A stretch of DNA of 22,455 nt, from NCBI GenBank assembly GCA_035548675.1, contig DASZSJ010000097.1:1-22455 (forward strand). The letters run 5' to 3'. The DNA is from VRUE01 sp035548675. GTDB taxonomy: Bacteria > Actinomycetota > Thermoleophilia > Solirubrobacterales > 70-9. The notes beneath the pieces are model-generated. The model had not been told where the DNA came from, ran no database searches, and was given only the letters and a program-made list of their open reading frames with translations. Position 1 is the first letter of the stretch, and each line of letters starts with the position of its first letter. Made by a program: the position numbers and the translations under genes. Below are positions 15,375 to 21,371 of the stretch, piece by piece.

Positions 15375-15889
15375 ATGGCAGCAGGCCCACCTACCACTGC
15401 CGATACGGAGCTATCCGCGCCGAGTCCTACTGTCTATCCGGCAATGGCCGAGAAGCGATTCCTCCCGCGATTGACGGAGAACGTCGATGCCGTCGATGTA
15501 TGGTTCGGCTTCGTACCGGGCCTGATTCGCTATGCGGCGTTCGTTTCTTGGGCGGATGTGATCGTGCGGGCGATTAGGGGCGAAGCGGCCAGAGAGAACT
15601 GGAGGACTCGGTTCGCCACCGGCGCGCTCACCGCCATCGGGACGATCACGTCGGGTGCCCGAGTTAGGGGGCGCTGGCTTCGTTGCGAGGCGCGGCCGTG
15701 GAGATGCGGAGTCTGGTGCGCGATGCCGCTGCGCAGGCGGCGCTGCGGGATCAGCGCGCAGCCGAGCGGGATCACCTCGCATCCCAACAGCAGATACGCA
15801 TGCTTTCGCTCACCAGGTGGCTGGTCGCCCTGGCCGGCCTAACGCTGGTTGCGGCAATCGTCACTCTCGTAGTCGCAATGGTTCGATAG
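15375..15889 (+). pseudogene. Small membrane protein gene with apparent single-base frameshift
   Basis: Two overlapping frames read as one protein if one G is added to the run of five at 15667-15671. The first part, from ATG 15375 or 15444 (MAEKRFLPRLTENVDAVDVW, then WADVIVRAIRGEAARENWRT), looks natural up to TSGARVRG and then turns Arg/Cys-rich. The second part (to TAG 15889) reads ALASLRGAAVEMRSLVRDAA, a charged helix RDQRAAERDHLASQQQ, and a C-terminal membrane helix LTRWLVALAGLTLVAAIVTL. The restored product would be 148-171 residues, anchored by one C-terminal helix. Alternatives are a sequencing error, programmed frameshifting, or a separate 61-68 aa gene starting at TTG 15683 or ATG 15704. 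Function unknown. Confidence 0.55.
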
Positions 15890-15931
15890 AAAAGCCGCAG
15901 CGATCATGCGCCGGTCGAATCGGCCGTTGTC

Positions 15932-15937
15932 TAGCCT
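15932..15937 (+). promoter_or_regulatory. -10 box (TAGCCT) for a leaderless transcript
   Basis: TAGCCT is followed after five bases by GTG 15943 and after eight by GTG 15946. The block is almost the same as that before the gene at 13882, which suggests cargo genes with a shared promoter style. Confidence 0.45.
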
Positions 15938-15942
15938 GGCGG

Positions 15943-16824
15943 GTGGTGCCGGTGGACTACTACAGCGATCGAGTTCAGGGGCGACGTGCGCGCGAAAACG
16001 AGGAGCTCACGCCTGCCGTGTGGGGCGGAATTGTCTCGCTCATTGAACGCGGCGTCGCTTGTGCCTGGTTCGGAAGGGACTTCCCGTTGGAGTGCGACGA
16101 CGGTGATGCTGTTTGCGGCTGCGATCTCCGTGCGTTTGGATTGGCCTTGGCGGCCGAGATTCCCGATCTGGACTGGCCATTTAACGAGCGCGTACTTCCG
16201 CCCACGCTCGCGGCCCTGGACCTTCTTGAGTTCGCCTACCGGCACGCAAGCGCTCCTCGCCAGCGGAGCTATCACGGATATTTCGGCCACCACCACCTCA
16301 CCTTCACGGTTGCCGCTGGGCGGTCTGAAATGCGCGAGCGCATCAATCGGCTGCTGGCTCGCGGTGGCATGGCCTACGAGCTTGATGAGTACGGGCGCAT
16401 CGAGCATTTGGCCTCGCCAGTGGTTGAAGAGCAACTCGCCCAGGACTTACCGCCCACGAGCGACGAGAAGTTCGATGAGCTACTACGGTCGGCCATCGAG
16501 AAGTTCCGCAGCCCTGATATCTGTCAGCGCCGGGAGGCACTGTCGCCCCTGTGGGATGCCTTCGAGCGCTCCAAGACGATGCTCTATCGCGACAAGCGGA
16601 AAGGAGGGCAGGCGCTAATCGCGGCGGCGACCGAAGGCGCCGATCCACGCGAGGCAGCGCTCTTGGAGGAGGAGATGCGGCGGTTGACCGAGATTGGCAA
16701 CGAGTTCCGTATCCGGCATCACGAGACGACCGTTGCAGAGGTCAGCGATGATCTGGCCGAACAACTCTTTGCCCGGATGTTTGCCTTCATATTTCGCGTC
16801 CACGGCGTGCTGTGCCAGGAGTAG
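15943..16824 (+). CDS. Abortive-infection-type protein, AbiJ-NTD4/HEPN-like
   Basis: A 293-residue protein from GTG 15943 (15946 and 15952 also possible). An N-terminal region with WGGIVSLIERGVACAWFGRD, a Cys-containing segment (ECDDGDAVCGCDLRAFG) and LAALDLLEFAYRHAS, SYHGYFGHHHLTF resembles the AbiJ N-terminal type domain seen in many defence genes. The C-terminal half is helical, with REALSPLWDAFERSKTML and LLEEEMRRLTEIGNEFRIRHHET. Arg256-x-Arg-His-His resembles, but does not exactly match, the HEPN RNase motif. Such proteins halt growth on phage infection. The frame is open upstream to 15655, but that part reads as a non-coding shadow. Family recall is moderate; a search would settle it. 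Confidence 0.6.
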   Translation: MVPVDYYSDRVQGRRARENEELTPAVWGGIVSLIERGVACAWFGRDFPLECDDGDAVCGCDLRAFGLALAAEIPDLDWPFNERVLPPTLAALDLLEFAYRHASAPRQRSYHGYFGHHHLTFTVAAGRSEMRERINRLLARGGMAYELDEYGRIEHLASPVVEEQLAQDLPPTSDEKFDELLRSAIEKFRSPDICQRREALSPLWDAFERSKTMLYRDKRKGGQALIAAATEGADPREAALLEEEMRRLTEIGNEFRIRHHETTVAEVSDDLAEQLFARMFAFIFRVHGVLCQE

Positions 16825-16875
16825 GCGGGTGGAGCGATTGGCGGGCGTCGAGCCCGATCCGCTCGCGGCCCGCCT
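16823..16875 (+). terminator. Probable terminator after the AbiJ-like gene
   Basis: AGGCGGG (16823-16829) pairs with CCCGCCT (16869-16875); inside, GAGCG/CGCTC and GGCGGGC/GCCCG add further stems. TTTC follows. The T-run is short, so efficiency is uncertain. It reaches to within ten bases of the -10 box of the next gene. Confidence 0.4.
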
Positions 16876-16896
16876 TTCACTGAATACGCTCCATCT

Positions 16897-17577
16897 GTGC
16901 GGGCGCCGAAGGCTAAGAAGATCGGTTCGTGGCTTTGGCACGGCCTCAACGCTGTCAGCCTGACCCAGTGGCTGTGGTCCCTCGGGGGAGGGGCGGTCTT
17001 TAGCGCAATTTTCTCCGCGTTCATTCACCTGTCGCCACCGTGGAGCTTCGTCCTTGGCGCTGGCGTCTTTCTTCTCAGCGCAGCGGCGATCCTGAGCCAG
17101 TTCAACCGGAGGCGCACCGAGCCGACGGGCGAGGACTCCCGCCAGGCGACCGGAAAAAGTTGGACCGGACAACCTCCGGCAAACGTAACTCCCCCCAATG
17201 TAGCCCGCTCCGCAGCCGCCAGTGAGAAGCGAGCGTCGAAGAGCACCGGCGAGGGAGGTGAGTTGAGCCGATTGCTCCAGCGCCGTCTCGACCAAGGCGT
17301 GAGCTTGCGCAAGAACATCCCGGCGATGCCCGGGATGGTCTCGCCGACCCGGCCAACGACGACGCAGGCCGACGTTGAAACCTGGGCGCGGCGCACGAAG
17401 GCGCTTTTGGAGCCGACCCCGAAGCTGTTGGCAGAGTTCAACTACAAGCCGCCCCGAGCGTTGCTTGATGGCCTCCTCGCGACCAATCCGCTCGAACCCG
17501 CCTACAAAAAGACATTGGACCAGCAGATCGCAAACCTAGGCGAGATCATCATCCAACTGCGAGAGCAGGGTCGCTGA
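16897..17577 (+). CDS. Membrane protein of unknown function with two TM helices
   Basis: A 226-residue protein starting at GTG 16897. TACGCT at 16885-16890, six bases before the GTG, is a leaderless-type -10 box. Two hydrophobic helices occur at about 30-47 (GGGAVFSAIFSAFIHLS) and 50-68 (SFVLGAGVFLLSAAAILSQF). A polar linker (70-120) leads to a soluble C-terminal region with LLQRRLDQGVSLRKNI, VETWARRTKALLEPTPKLLA and a final helix QQIANLGEIIIQLREQ. This TM-hairpin plus small cytoplasmic domain layout is common among membrane effectors, but no function can be assigned. It may be co-inherited with the AbiJ-like gene. Confidence 0.65.
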   Translation: MRAPKAKKIGSWLWHGLNAVSLTQWLWSLGGGAVFSAIFSAFIHLSPPWSFVLGAGVFLLSAAAILSQFNRRRTEPTGEDSRQATGKSWTGQPPANVTPPNVARSAAASEKRASKSTGEGGELSRLLQRRLDQGVSLRKNIPAMPGMVSPTRPTTTQADVETWARRTKALLEPTPKLLAEFNYKPPRALLDGLLATNPLEPAYKKTLDQQIANLGEIIIQLREQGR

Positions 17578-17955
17578 TCGCGAGGCTTCGGTGCTCACGG
17601 GGGAGGTTGGCCCCTTCGCCCCCGCGACTTCACGGCGGCACCCGCGCCTCCATGAACCGATAGCCGGTCGCGGGAAGGTGTCCAAACCCCCCTCCCGCAA
17701 TAGGACGGAAACCCGCTTATCCTGGAAGATCCCGACACCGGCCAGAGAACGCCCTGAGCAACATGAAATCTGGGGAGTCGCTTTAGGCCTTTGCCGAAGG
17801 GCGGGTGTGACCTGGCTGAAGCCGGCTGTGTTCGCGAAAGGCCCAACCGCGTGGCCGATTGGATTTGCGGGATTTTTCTACCGTCTTCTTCGGCGCTTGC
17901 CACGCGAAGGTCCCGAGTTCGCTCGGTAGCAGCTCGACTGTGCTGCAATTGTCCT
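17578..17955. other. 378-base interval without a convincing gene; holds a degenerate att-like copy
   Basis: Open frames here (for example 17591-17929 on +) have shadow-like composition. The recognisable content is the degenerate tRNA-end copy at 17651-17716. About 40 bases further on, GCCCTGAGCAACATGAAATC resembles GCTTGGGGCAACACGAGGTC near the left att-like site, as if the whole left end had once been duplicated here. Confidence 0.5.
17651..17716 (+). repeat. Degenerate copy of the tRNA-Met fragment with its downstream flank
   Basis: CATGAACCGA, GGTCGCGGG, a C-rich block and CCCGCAATAGGACGGAAACC follow in the same order as CATAACCCGA, GGTCGCGGG, CCTGCCCCCG and CCCGCTATAGGATGGAAATC at 13640-13692. 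The agreement continues into sequence beyond the tRNA end, which makes chance unlikely. It suggests an internal module boundary. Confidence 0.5.
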
Positions 17956-18459
17956 ATGAGCGCCGCAGTCCTCGGTTTCATTGGCGTCATCGTCGGTCTT
18001 GCCGTCGGGCGGGGGTACGGCTTTTGGGCATCGCGACGAGGAGAACTGGCAGAAGCCGCGGTTGCTGCAGCCGTGCTCAGCGAACAGCTGCGGGTTCTTC
18101 GGGCTGAAGGGAGTGCGGAGAATCTCACTATCCGCGATGCATGGGAGGAGGGCCGCCGCTGGCTTGTCATCCACTTCAGTCCCGCCGACTTCGTTTTTCT
18201 CGCAGACGCTGTGAATGCTGCCTGCGAGGATGCCGAGCCCTTCGGGTTGACCGGCCTACTCGCTCGGACGGAAGCTTTGCATCTGCTCTTTTGGGAAGAG
18301 CATGAGGCGTTCATCCTCGTTCCCCTCATTCGCTACCTCAGTGGGGATACCGTCTCCAAGCGGATCCACGACATCATTGATCCTGCTCGCGATGTCGACA
18401 CGCTAGGGGCGGCCTCGACCTCGTCAGCCCTGCGTGGCTGGCACAGTCCCCCCGCCTAG
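17956..18459 (+). CDS. Membrane-anchored protein of unknown function
   Basis: A 167-residue protein from ATG 17956. The frame is open upstream to 17791, but that stretch is Cys/Arg-rich and unlike the rest. The N-terminus is one membrane helix (AAVLGFIGVIVGLAVGRGYG), followed by a helix of Ala/Glu (RGELAEAAVAAAVLSEQLRV) and a soluble domain with ENLTIRDAWEEGRRW, FSPADFVFLADAVNAA and LFWEEHEAFILVPLIRYLSG. No family is recognised. It lies just upstream of the HigBA-type pair but is separated from it by an operator-like repeat, so it is probably an independent unit. Confidence 0.6.
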   Translation: MSAAVLGFIGVIVGLAVGRGYGFWASRRGELAEAAVAAAVLSEQLRVLRAEGSAENLTIRDAWEEGRRWLVIHFSPADFVFLADAVNAACEDAEPFGLTGLLARTEALHLLFWEEHEAFILVPLIRYLSGDTVSKRIHDIIDPARDVDTLGAASTSSALRGWHSPPA

Positions 18460-18478
18460 CAGTTCGAGGAAGCGGATC

Positions 18479-18525
18479 CCTGACGACAATAAGTTGAGTC
18501 CGCGGCCAAGGCTAATGTCGTCAGG
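18479..18525. promoter_or_regulatory. Operator-like inverted repeat ahead of the HigB-type toxin gene
   Basis: CCTGACGACA at 18479-18488 and TGTCGTCAGG at 18516-18525 are perfect 10-bp inverted repeats, 37 bp centre to centre. The right arm touches the toxin ATG at 18526. TAATGT (18513-18518), seven bases before the ATG, could be the -10 box. The HTH antitoxin, alone or with toxin, is the likely ligand, as in other TA operons. Confidence 0.6.
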
Positions 18526-18858
18526 ATGGGCAAACAGCCGAGAGCCTGGATCGTGGATTTCGACAGTGATGCGGTCATCGACTTCGAGGACGTGAAGTCG
18601 CGCGGTGATCGTAAGGCGGTCTTCAACGTTGTGCAGAAGCTGACAGATCTTGGGCCGGATCTGCCGTCGCCGCATATGAAGTCCTTGAAGGGCGAGGCGA
18701 ATCTGTTTGAGCTGCGACCGAAGCAGGGTGCTTGTGAGGCTCGGCCGGTCTATGCACGGTTCGGCGATCGGTTCGTCGTTCTGGCGGTAGCTGCGAAGAA
18801 GAAAGACTTCGATCGAGCGGTCGCGGCAGCGGGTGATCGTCGGAAGCGTCACGGTTGA
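18526..18858 (+). CDS. higB: HigB/RelE-superfamily toxin (phage Gp49-like)
   Basis: A 110-residue basic protein. The pattern RKAVFNVVQKLTDLGPDLPS, MKSLKGEANLFELRPKQG, EARPVYARFGDRFVVLAVAA then KKKDFDRAVAAAGDRR matches the Gp49-like HigB family: a beta-sheet core with basic residues and a C-terminal helix. Such toxins are ribosome-dependent mRNA endonucleases. The toxin gene comes first and an HTH antitoxin follows 33 bases later, the order typical of higBA. Transcription is probably leaderless, since no ribosome-binding site is seen. Confidence 0.8.
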   Translation: MGKQPRAWIVDFDSDAVIDFEDVKSRGDRKAVFNVVQKLTDLGPDLPSPHMKSLKGEANLFELRPKQGACEARPVYARFGDRFVVLAVAAKKKDFDRAVAAAGDRRKRHG

Positions 18859-18861
18859 CTC

Positions 18862-18881
18862 TGATAATAATTTTATTATCA
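18862..18881. promoter_or_regulatory. AT-only-centred palindrome and probable internal promoter for the antitoxin gene
   Basis: TGATAATAA (18862-18870) and TTATTATCA (18873-18881) form a perfect 9-bp palindrome with a TT centre, strikingly AT-rich here. TTGACT (18855-18860) and TATCAT (18877-18882), 16 bases apart, make a plausible promoter that the palindrome overlaps. It would give the antitoxin its own regulated transcript. Confidence 0.6.
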
Positions 18882-18891
18882 TGAGGCAGCG

Positions 18892-19275
18892 ATGAAGAAT
18901 TTGGATAAGACCTTCGATGCCCTTGTTGCAGAAGAGCAGCTTGCCGATCCGAGTTTTCGGGCGGAGTGGCAGAGGCTCGCTCCTGCGCGGGAGTTCGCGG
19001 CGACGCTGCTGCGTTATCGCGCTGAGCACAAGCTGAGCCAGCGGGCCCTGGGGAAGAAGCTGGGCGTCTCCCAGCCCCGCGTCGTCAAGCTCGAGTCCGG
19101 GGAGCACAACCCGGAGGTCGACACGATCATCAACGCGGTGCGGCGCCTGGGGATCGAGTTCGTGCTGGACGTGGCACCCGCGGGCCGCAAGCCGGCACTG
19201 GTGACGGCGCGAGCTCAGAAGCGCGGGGCGATTGCCCACGACGATGTCTCCGTCGTGGCGGCTTCGTCGGTATAG
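18892..19275 (+). CDS. higA: HigA-type antitoxin with XRE helix-turn-helix
   Basis: A 127-residue protein. The N-terminal helix region (FDALVAEEQLADPSFRAEWQ) leads to an XRE/Cro-type HTH at about 40-95: LLRYRAEHKLSQRALGKKLG, VSQPRVVKLESGEHNPEVDT and INAVRRLGIEF. The C-terminal ~30 residues vary in the family. It should neutralise the toxin encoded upstream and repress the operon. The ATG is ten bases after the possible -10 box, with a weak GAGGCAG in front. The stop TAG is close to the paired 9-mers at 19282. Confidence 0.82.
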   Translation: MKNLDKTFDALVAEEQLADPSFRAEWQRLAPAREFAATLLRYRAEHKLSQRALGKKLGVSQPRVVKLESGEHNPEVDTIINAVRRLGIEFVLDVAPAGRKPALVTARAQKRGAIAHDDVSVVAASSV

Positions 19276-19281
19276 GCCTCG

Positions 19282-19310
19282 TGGGGCAACACATGGGGCA
19301 ACATGCCCCA
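19282..19310. promoter_or_regulatory. Paired direct 9-mers, possible integrase arm-type sites (right)
   Basis: TGGGGCAAC at 19282-19290 and 19294-19302, the same 12-bp period as at 13753. The second also starts a small palindrome, TGGGGCA-ACA-TGCCCCA (19294-19310). It lies ~100 bp inside the right att-like fragment. Confidence 0.4.
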
Positions 19311-19325
19311 CAGATTCCAGGCGAT

Positions 19326-19379
19326 CTCCACGTAGTTCGATCGCCCGAATTCGGCTTGAAACCTAGCTCCACGTAGTTC
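19326..19379. repeat. 13-bp direct repeat beside the right att-like site
   Basis: CTCCACGTAGTTC occurs at 19326-19338 and 19367-19379, 41 bp apart, between the paired 9-mers and the tRNA fragment. It may be another recombinase or accessory-factor site. Confidence 0.5.
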
Positions 19380-19398
19380 AGTCGACCCAACGGATCAA

Positions 19399-19440
<42 letters not shown>

Positions 19441-19451
19441 TAGTTCGTCGC

Positions 19452-19510
19452 AGGTTCATGGCGCCCTAAAAGACCTGTAAATCTAGATTTTTACCCAGCG
19501 CTTTGAACCT
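19452..19510. repeat. AT-rich nested inverted repeat downstream of the second att-like site
   Basis: AGGTTCA (19452-19458) and TGAACCT (19504-19510) enclose the perfect palindrome AAATCTAGATTT (19479-19490). The stretch 19441-19676 has no gene I can support; this structure is its only clear content. Possible terminator or binding site. Confidence 0.45.
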
Positions 19511-19676
19511 ACGAGAAACAGTTTTTCAAGCTAGCGTCCGCAGGCTTTGGCAGGGAATTGCGTCTTGAGGAGGCCGCCGAGGGGGGTTGTCCTAGCCGGT
19601 CATCGGTCCTGGGAGCTGCCCTTCCTCCGTTCCCACTCCTTGATTACAGCCGGGCGAAGAAAGCGGGCCATGGCTT

Positions 19677-19847
19677 TCACCTGGCGTTCGGAGCTCTTTG
19701 GCCCTGGGCGCATTCGGGGCCGAATTCGTAGACCGTGATGTTGATCCTCAGAGGCCGAGCCTCTTTTCGCTCTAGAGGCCGGGCCTTCTCCTTGGCGGCC
19801 CGGGGTTTTTTCTTGGACTTCTTCGGGGGTTTCGGGGCTTCGCTCAT
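19677..19847 (-). CDS. Candidate small basic protein (56 aa)
   Basis: The frame starts at ATG (19847 down) with GGGAG eight bases upstream on the minus strand. The N-terminal half is Lys/Pro/Ala-rich (MSEAPKPPKKSKKKPRAAKE), followed by RPLRINITVYEFGPECAQ. The plus-strand frame opposite it is Phe/Arg-rich, as expected for the antisense of a Lys-rich gene. The stop is at 19677-19679. No family is recognised; a small DNA-binding or phage-type protein is possible. An overlapping longer minus frame (19600-19893) has less natural composition. Confidence 0.3.
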   Translation of the reverse strand: MSEAPKPPKKSKKKPRAAKEKARPLERKEARPLRINITVYEFGPECAQGQRAPNAR

Positions 19848-20059
19848 CTGGGTGCTCCCAGCGAGATCCCAGCCCGGCGTTGGCGCGCTCCACCGAGCCT
19901 CCTCTCGCAGATGCCGCTCGTCAACCCTCGATGCAATGCGATCCGGGCGTCAGAACAAATCGATCGACGCGAGACAGGCGCCCTCGGCCAGTTGGGGCCG
20001 CTCGTCCATGTCCGGCCGCGGCTTCACCGGCGCTCCGCAGGCGGGTGATACTCCGGTGG

Positions 20060-20065
20060 TACACT
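20060..20065 (+). promoter_or_regulatory. -10 box (TACACT) of the VapBC-type operon
   Basis: TACACT ends seven bases before ATG 20073, the leaderless spacing. No ribosome-binding site is seen. No clear operator palindrome is present. Confidence 0.5.
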
Positions 20066-20072
20066 TGTCCTG

Positions 20073-20354
20073 ATGCCGACCCAGAACCCCCGTATCCAGG
20101 TCACCGAGGACCACGAGCTGCGCGCGGCGCTGCGCGCGGCCGCCCCTCACCTGCCCGCCGGCCTGCCCCGCTCCCGCCAGGTGCGCGAGCTGGCGATCGT
20201 CGGCGCTCGCCAGCTCAGCGGCGAGCCCGCCGACGAGGCCCGCCGGCAGGAGCTGCTGGAGAGGCTGGCGGCCCGCTTCGAGCAACCCGAGGAGGCGGGA
20301 ATCGACTGGGAGTACCTGCGCGAGAGCAAGCGGCGTGCCTGGCCACTCCGCTGA
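20073..20354 (+). CDS. VapB-type antitoxin
   Basis: A 93-residue acidic/basic mixed protein (VTEDHELRAALRAAAPHLPA, RSRQVRELAIVGARQLSGEP, then RQELLERLAARFEQPEEAGI) ending in Trp/Arg residues (DWEYLRESKRRAWPLR). The first half could be the DNA-binding part and the C-terminal helix the toxin-binding part. The assignment rests mainly on its place directly before, and 20-base overlap with, a PIN-domain gene. The start is supported by the promoter box at 20060. Confidence 0.72.
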   Translation: MPTQNPRIQVTEDHELRAALRAAAPHLPAGLPRSRQVRELAIVGARQLSGEPADEARRQELLERLAARFEQPEEAGIDWEYLRESKRRAWPLR

Positions 20355-20787
20355 GCAGCGCCCCTGGGGCAAGCTGCCGCTGGTCCTCGACACCTCTGCC
20401 TGGGCGCGGATCGCGAACCCCGCGGTGCATGGACCCTGGCGCGAGGCATTGCTCGAGGGCCAGCTGCGGCTCTCGCCGGTGGCACGCCTCGAGTTCCTGC
20501 TCAGCGCCCAGGACGCCGCGACCTTCGACGCCTTGACCGAGGAGCTGTCGACGATCCGGCCGGCGCCGCTGACGCCCGCCGTCGTCGGGGCGGCCGAGGA
20601 GGCGATGCGGGCGCTGGCGCACCGCTCAGCCGGCTCCCAGCGCCTGCCGGTCGTCGACTACCTCGTGGCTGCCGCCGCGCAGGAGCTGGGGGCGGCCGTG
20701 CTCCACTACGACCGCGACTACGACCGGCTGGCGGAGGTGATGGAGTTCGAGTCGGTCTGGCTGGCGCCGCCCGGCACGCTGCCGTGA
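20335..20787 (+). CDS. vapC: VapC-type PIN-domain toxin (RNase)
   Basis: A 150-residue protein with the PIN acidic residues in order: Asp in LVLDTSAW (about residue 19), Glu in ARLEFLLSAQ, Asp in LPVVDYLVAAAAQELG, and Asp in HYDRDYDRLAEVM. These bind the metal ions of a VapC ribonuclease that cleaves tRNA or rRNA. GTG 20335 overlaps the antitoxin by 20 bases, giving translational coupling; the first ~14 residues precede the PIN fold, so a later start is possible. The length is at the upper end of the family. Confidence 0.88.
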   Translation: MPGHSAEQRPWGKLPLVLDTSAWARIANPAVHGPWREALLEGQLRLSPVARLEFLLSAQDAATFDALTEELSTIRPAPLTPAVVGAAEEAMRALAHRSAGSQRLPVVDYLVAAAAQELGAAVLHYDRDYDRLAEVMEFESVWLAPPGTLP

Positions 20788-21101
20788 GTCGGCGGTGTTC
20801 CGCCCCGGGACCCGCAGAGGACATCGCCGCGGGCAGGCCAGGCCAGCGACGACGGTGAGGACGAGGACGCTCGACGCCTTTGGATGTCCTGGTCGGACGT
20901 GACGACTACATGCCAACCGGCGAGGTTTCCGCGTGTGATTCGCGGCACCCCCTCATCAGCTGGTCCGTCGCCGATTTCCGGGGCGTGACGCCGGGCTGCC
21001 GGATGGCTTTTCATCCCGAGGAGGCCGATAGCCGACCGAGATGATCGGGCCAGAAGCCGGATGTCGTGCCTCTCGCGGTAGCGGCACCTGGTCGTACTGA
21101 T
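20788..21101. other. 314-base interval with no supported feature
   Basis: Open frames across this stretch on the minus strand are shadows that continue into vapC, or have compositions unlike the neighbours. No promoter, clear hairpin or repeat was found before the third tRNA fragment. Confidence 0.4.
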
Positions 21102-21125
21102 GCGTTCGAACCCCGCCCCCGCTAT
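21102..21125 (+). repeat. tRNA-Met 3'-end fragment, third att-like site (T loop and acceptor strand only)
   Basis: GTTCGAA, CCCCG and CCCCCGCTAT match the last ~22 bases of the 13638 fragment with two differences. The anticodon part is missing and the 5' T-stem strand no longer pairs. It marks the right end of the VapBC module and holds the stop codon of the minus-strand gene beside it. Confidence 0.6.
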
Positions 21126-21358
21126 CCGGGCGTGTCAATCCAACGGACGATGCGCCCGTCCCGCAGCTCGTGGTAAGCGGGTGGCGCTGGCGGGGGATCT
21201 TCGGCAAGGCAGGCGATGACTGCATCGGGGCCGTGCAGGTGCTCCTCCACGGCCGTCGTCCAATGGACCCCTGGGTGAAGGAGGCGCCTCAGCCGGGACC
21301 AGTTGCGACGCTCGATCGTGTCGAGCACATCGCAGACCGCCGGCACTTGCTCAGCCAT
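21122..21358 (-). CDS. Small SnoaL-like (NTF2-fold) protein
   Basis: A 78-residue protein: VPAVCDVLDTIERRNWSRLR, LLHPGVHWTTAVEEHLHGPD, AVIACLAEDPPPAPPAYHEL and RDGRIVRWIDTPG. The helix followed by LxPxVxW, a GxxAVxxxL helix and a last strand with RDGRI is the SnoaL/NTF2 pattern. It is short for the fold, and the stop TAG (21122-21124) is the CTA of the tRNA-end GCTAT on the other strand, so the native C-terminus may have been cut or replaced. It follows the AbiV-like gene after 13 bases on the same strand and is probably co-transcribed with it. Substrate unknown. Confidence 0.6.
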   Translation of the reverse strand: MAEQVPAVCDVLDTIERRNWSRLRRLLHPGVHWTTAVEEHLHGPDAVIACLAEDPPPAPPAYHELRDGRIVRWIDTPG

Positions 21359-21371
21359 GTTGCGCTCCTCC

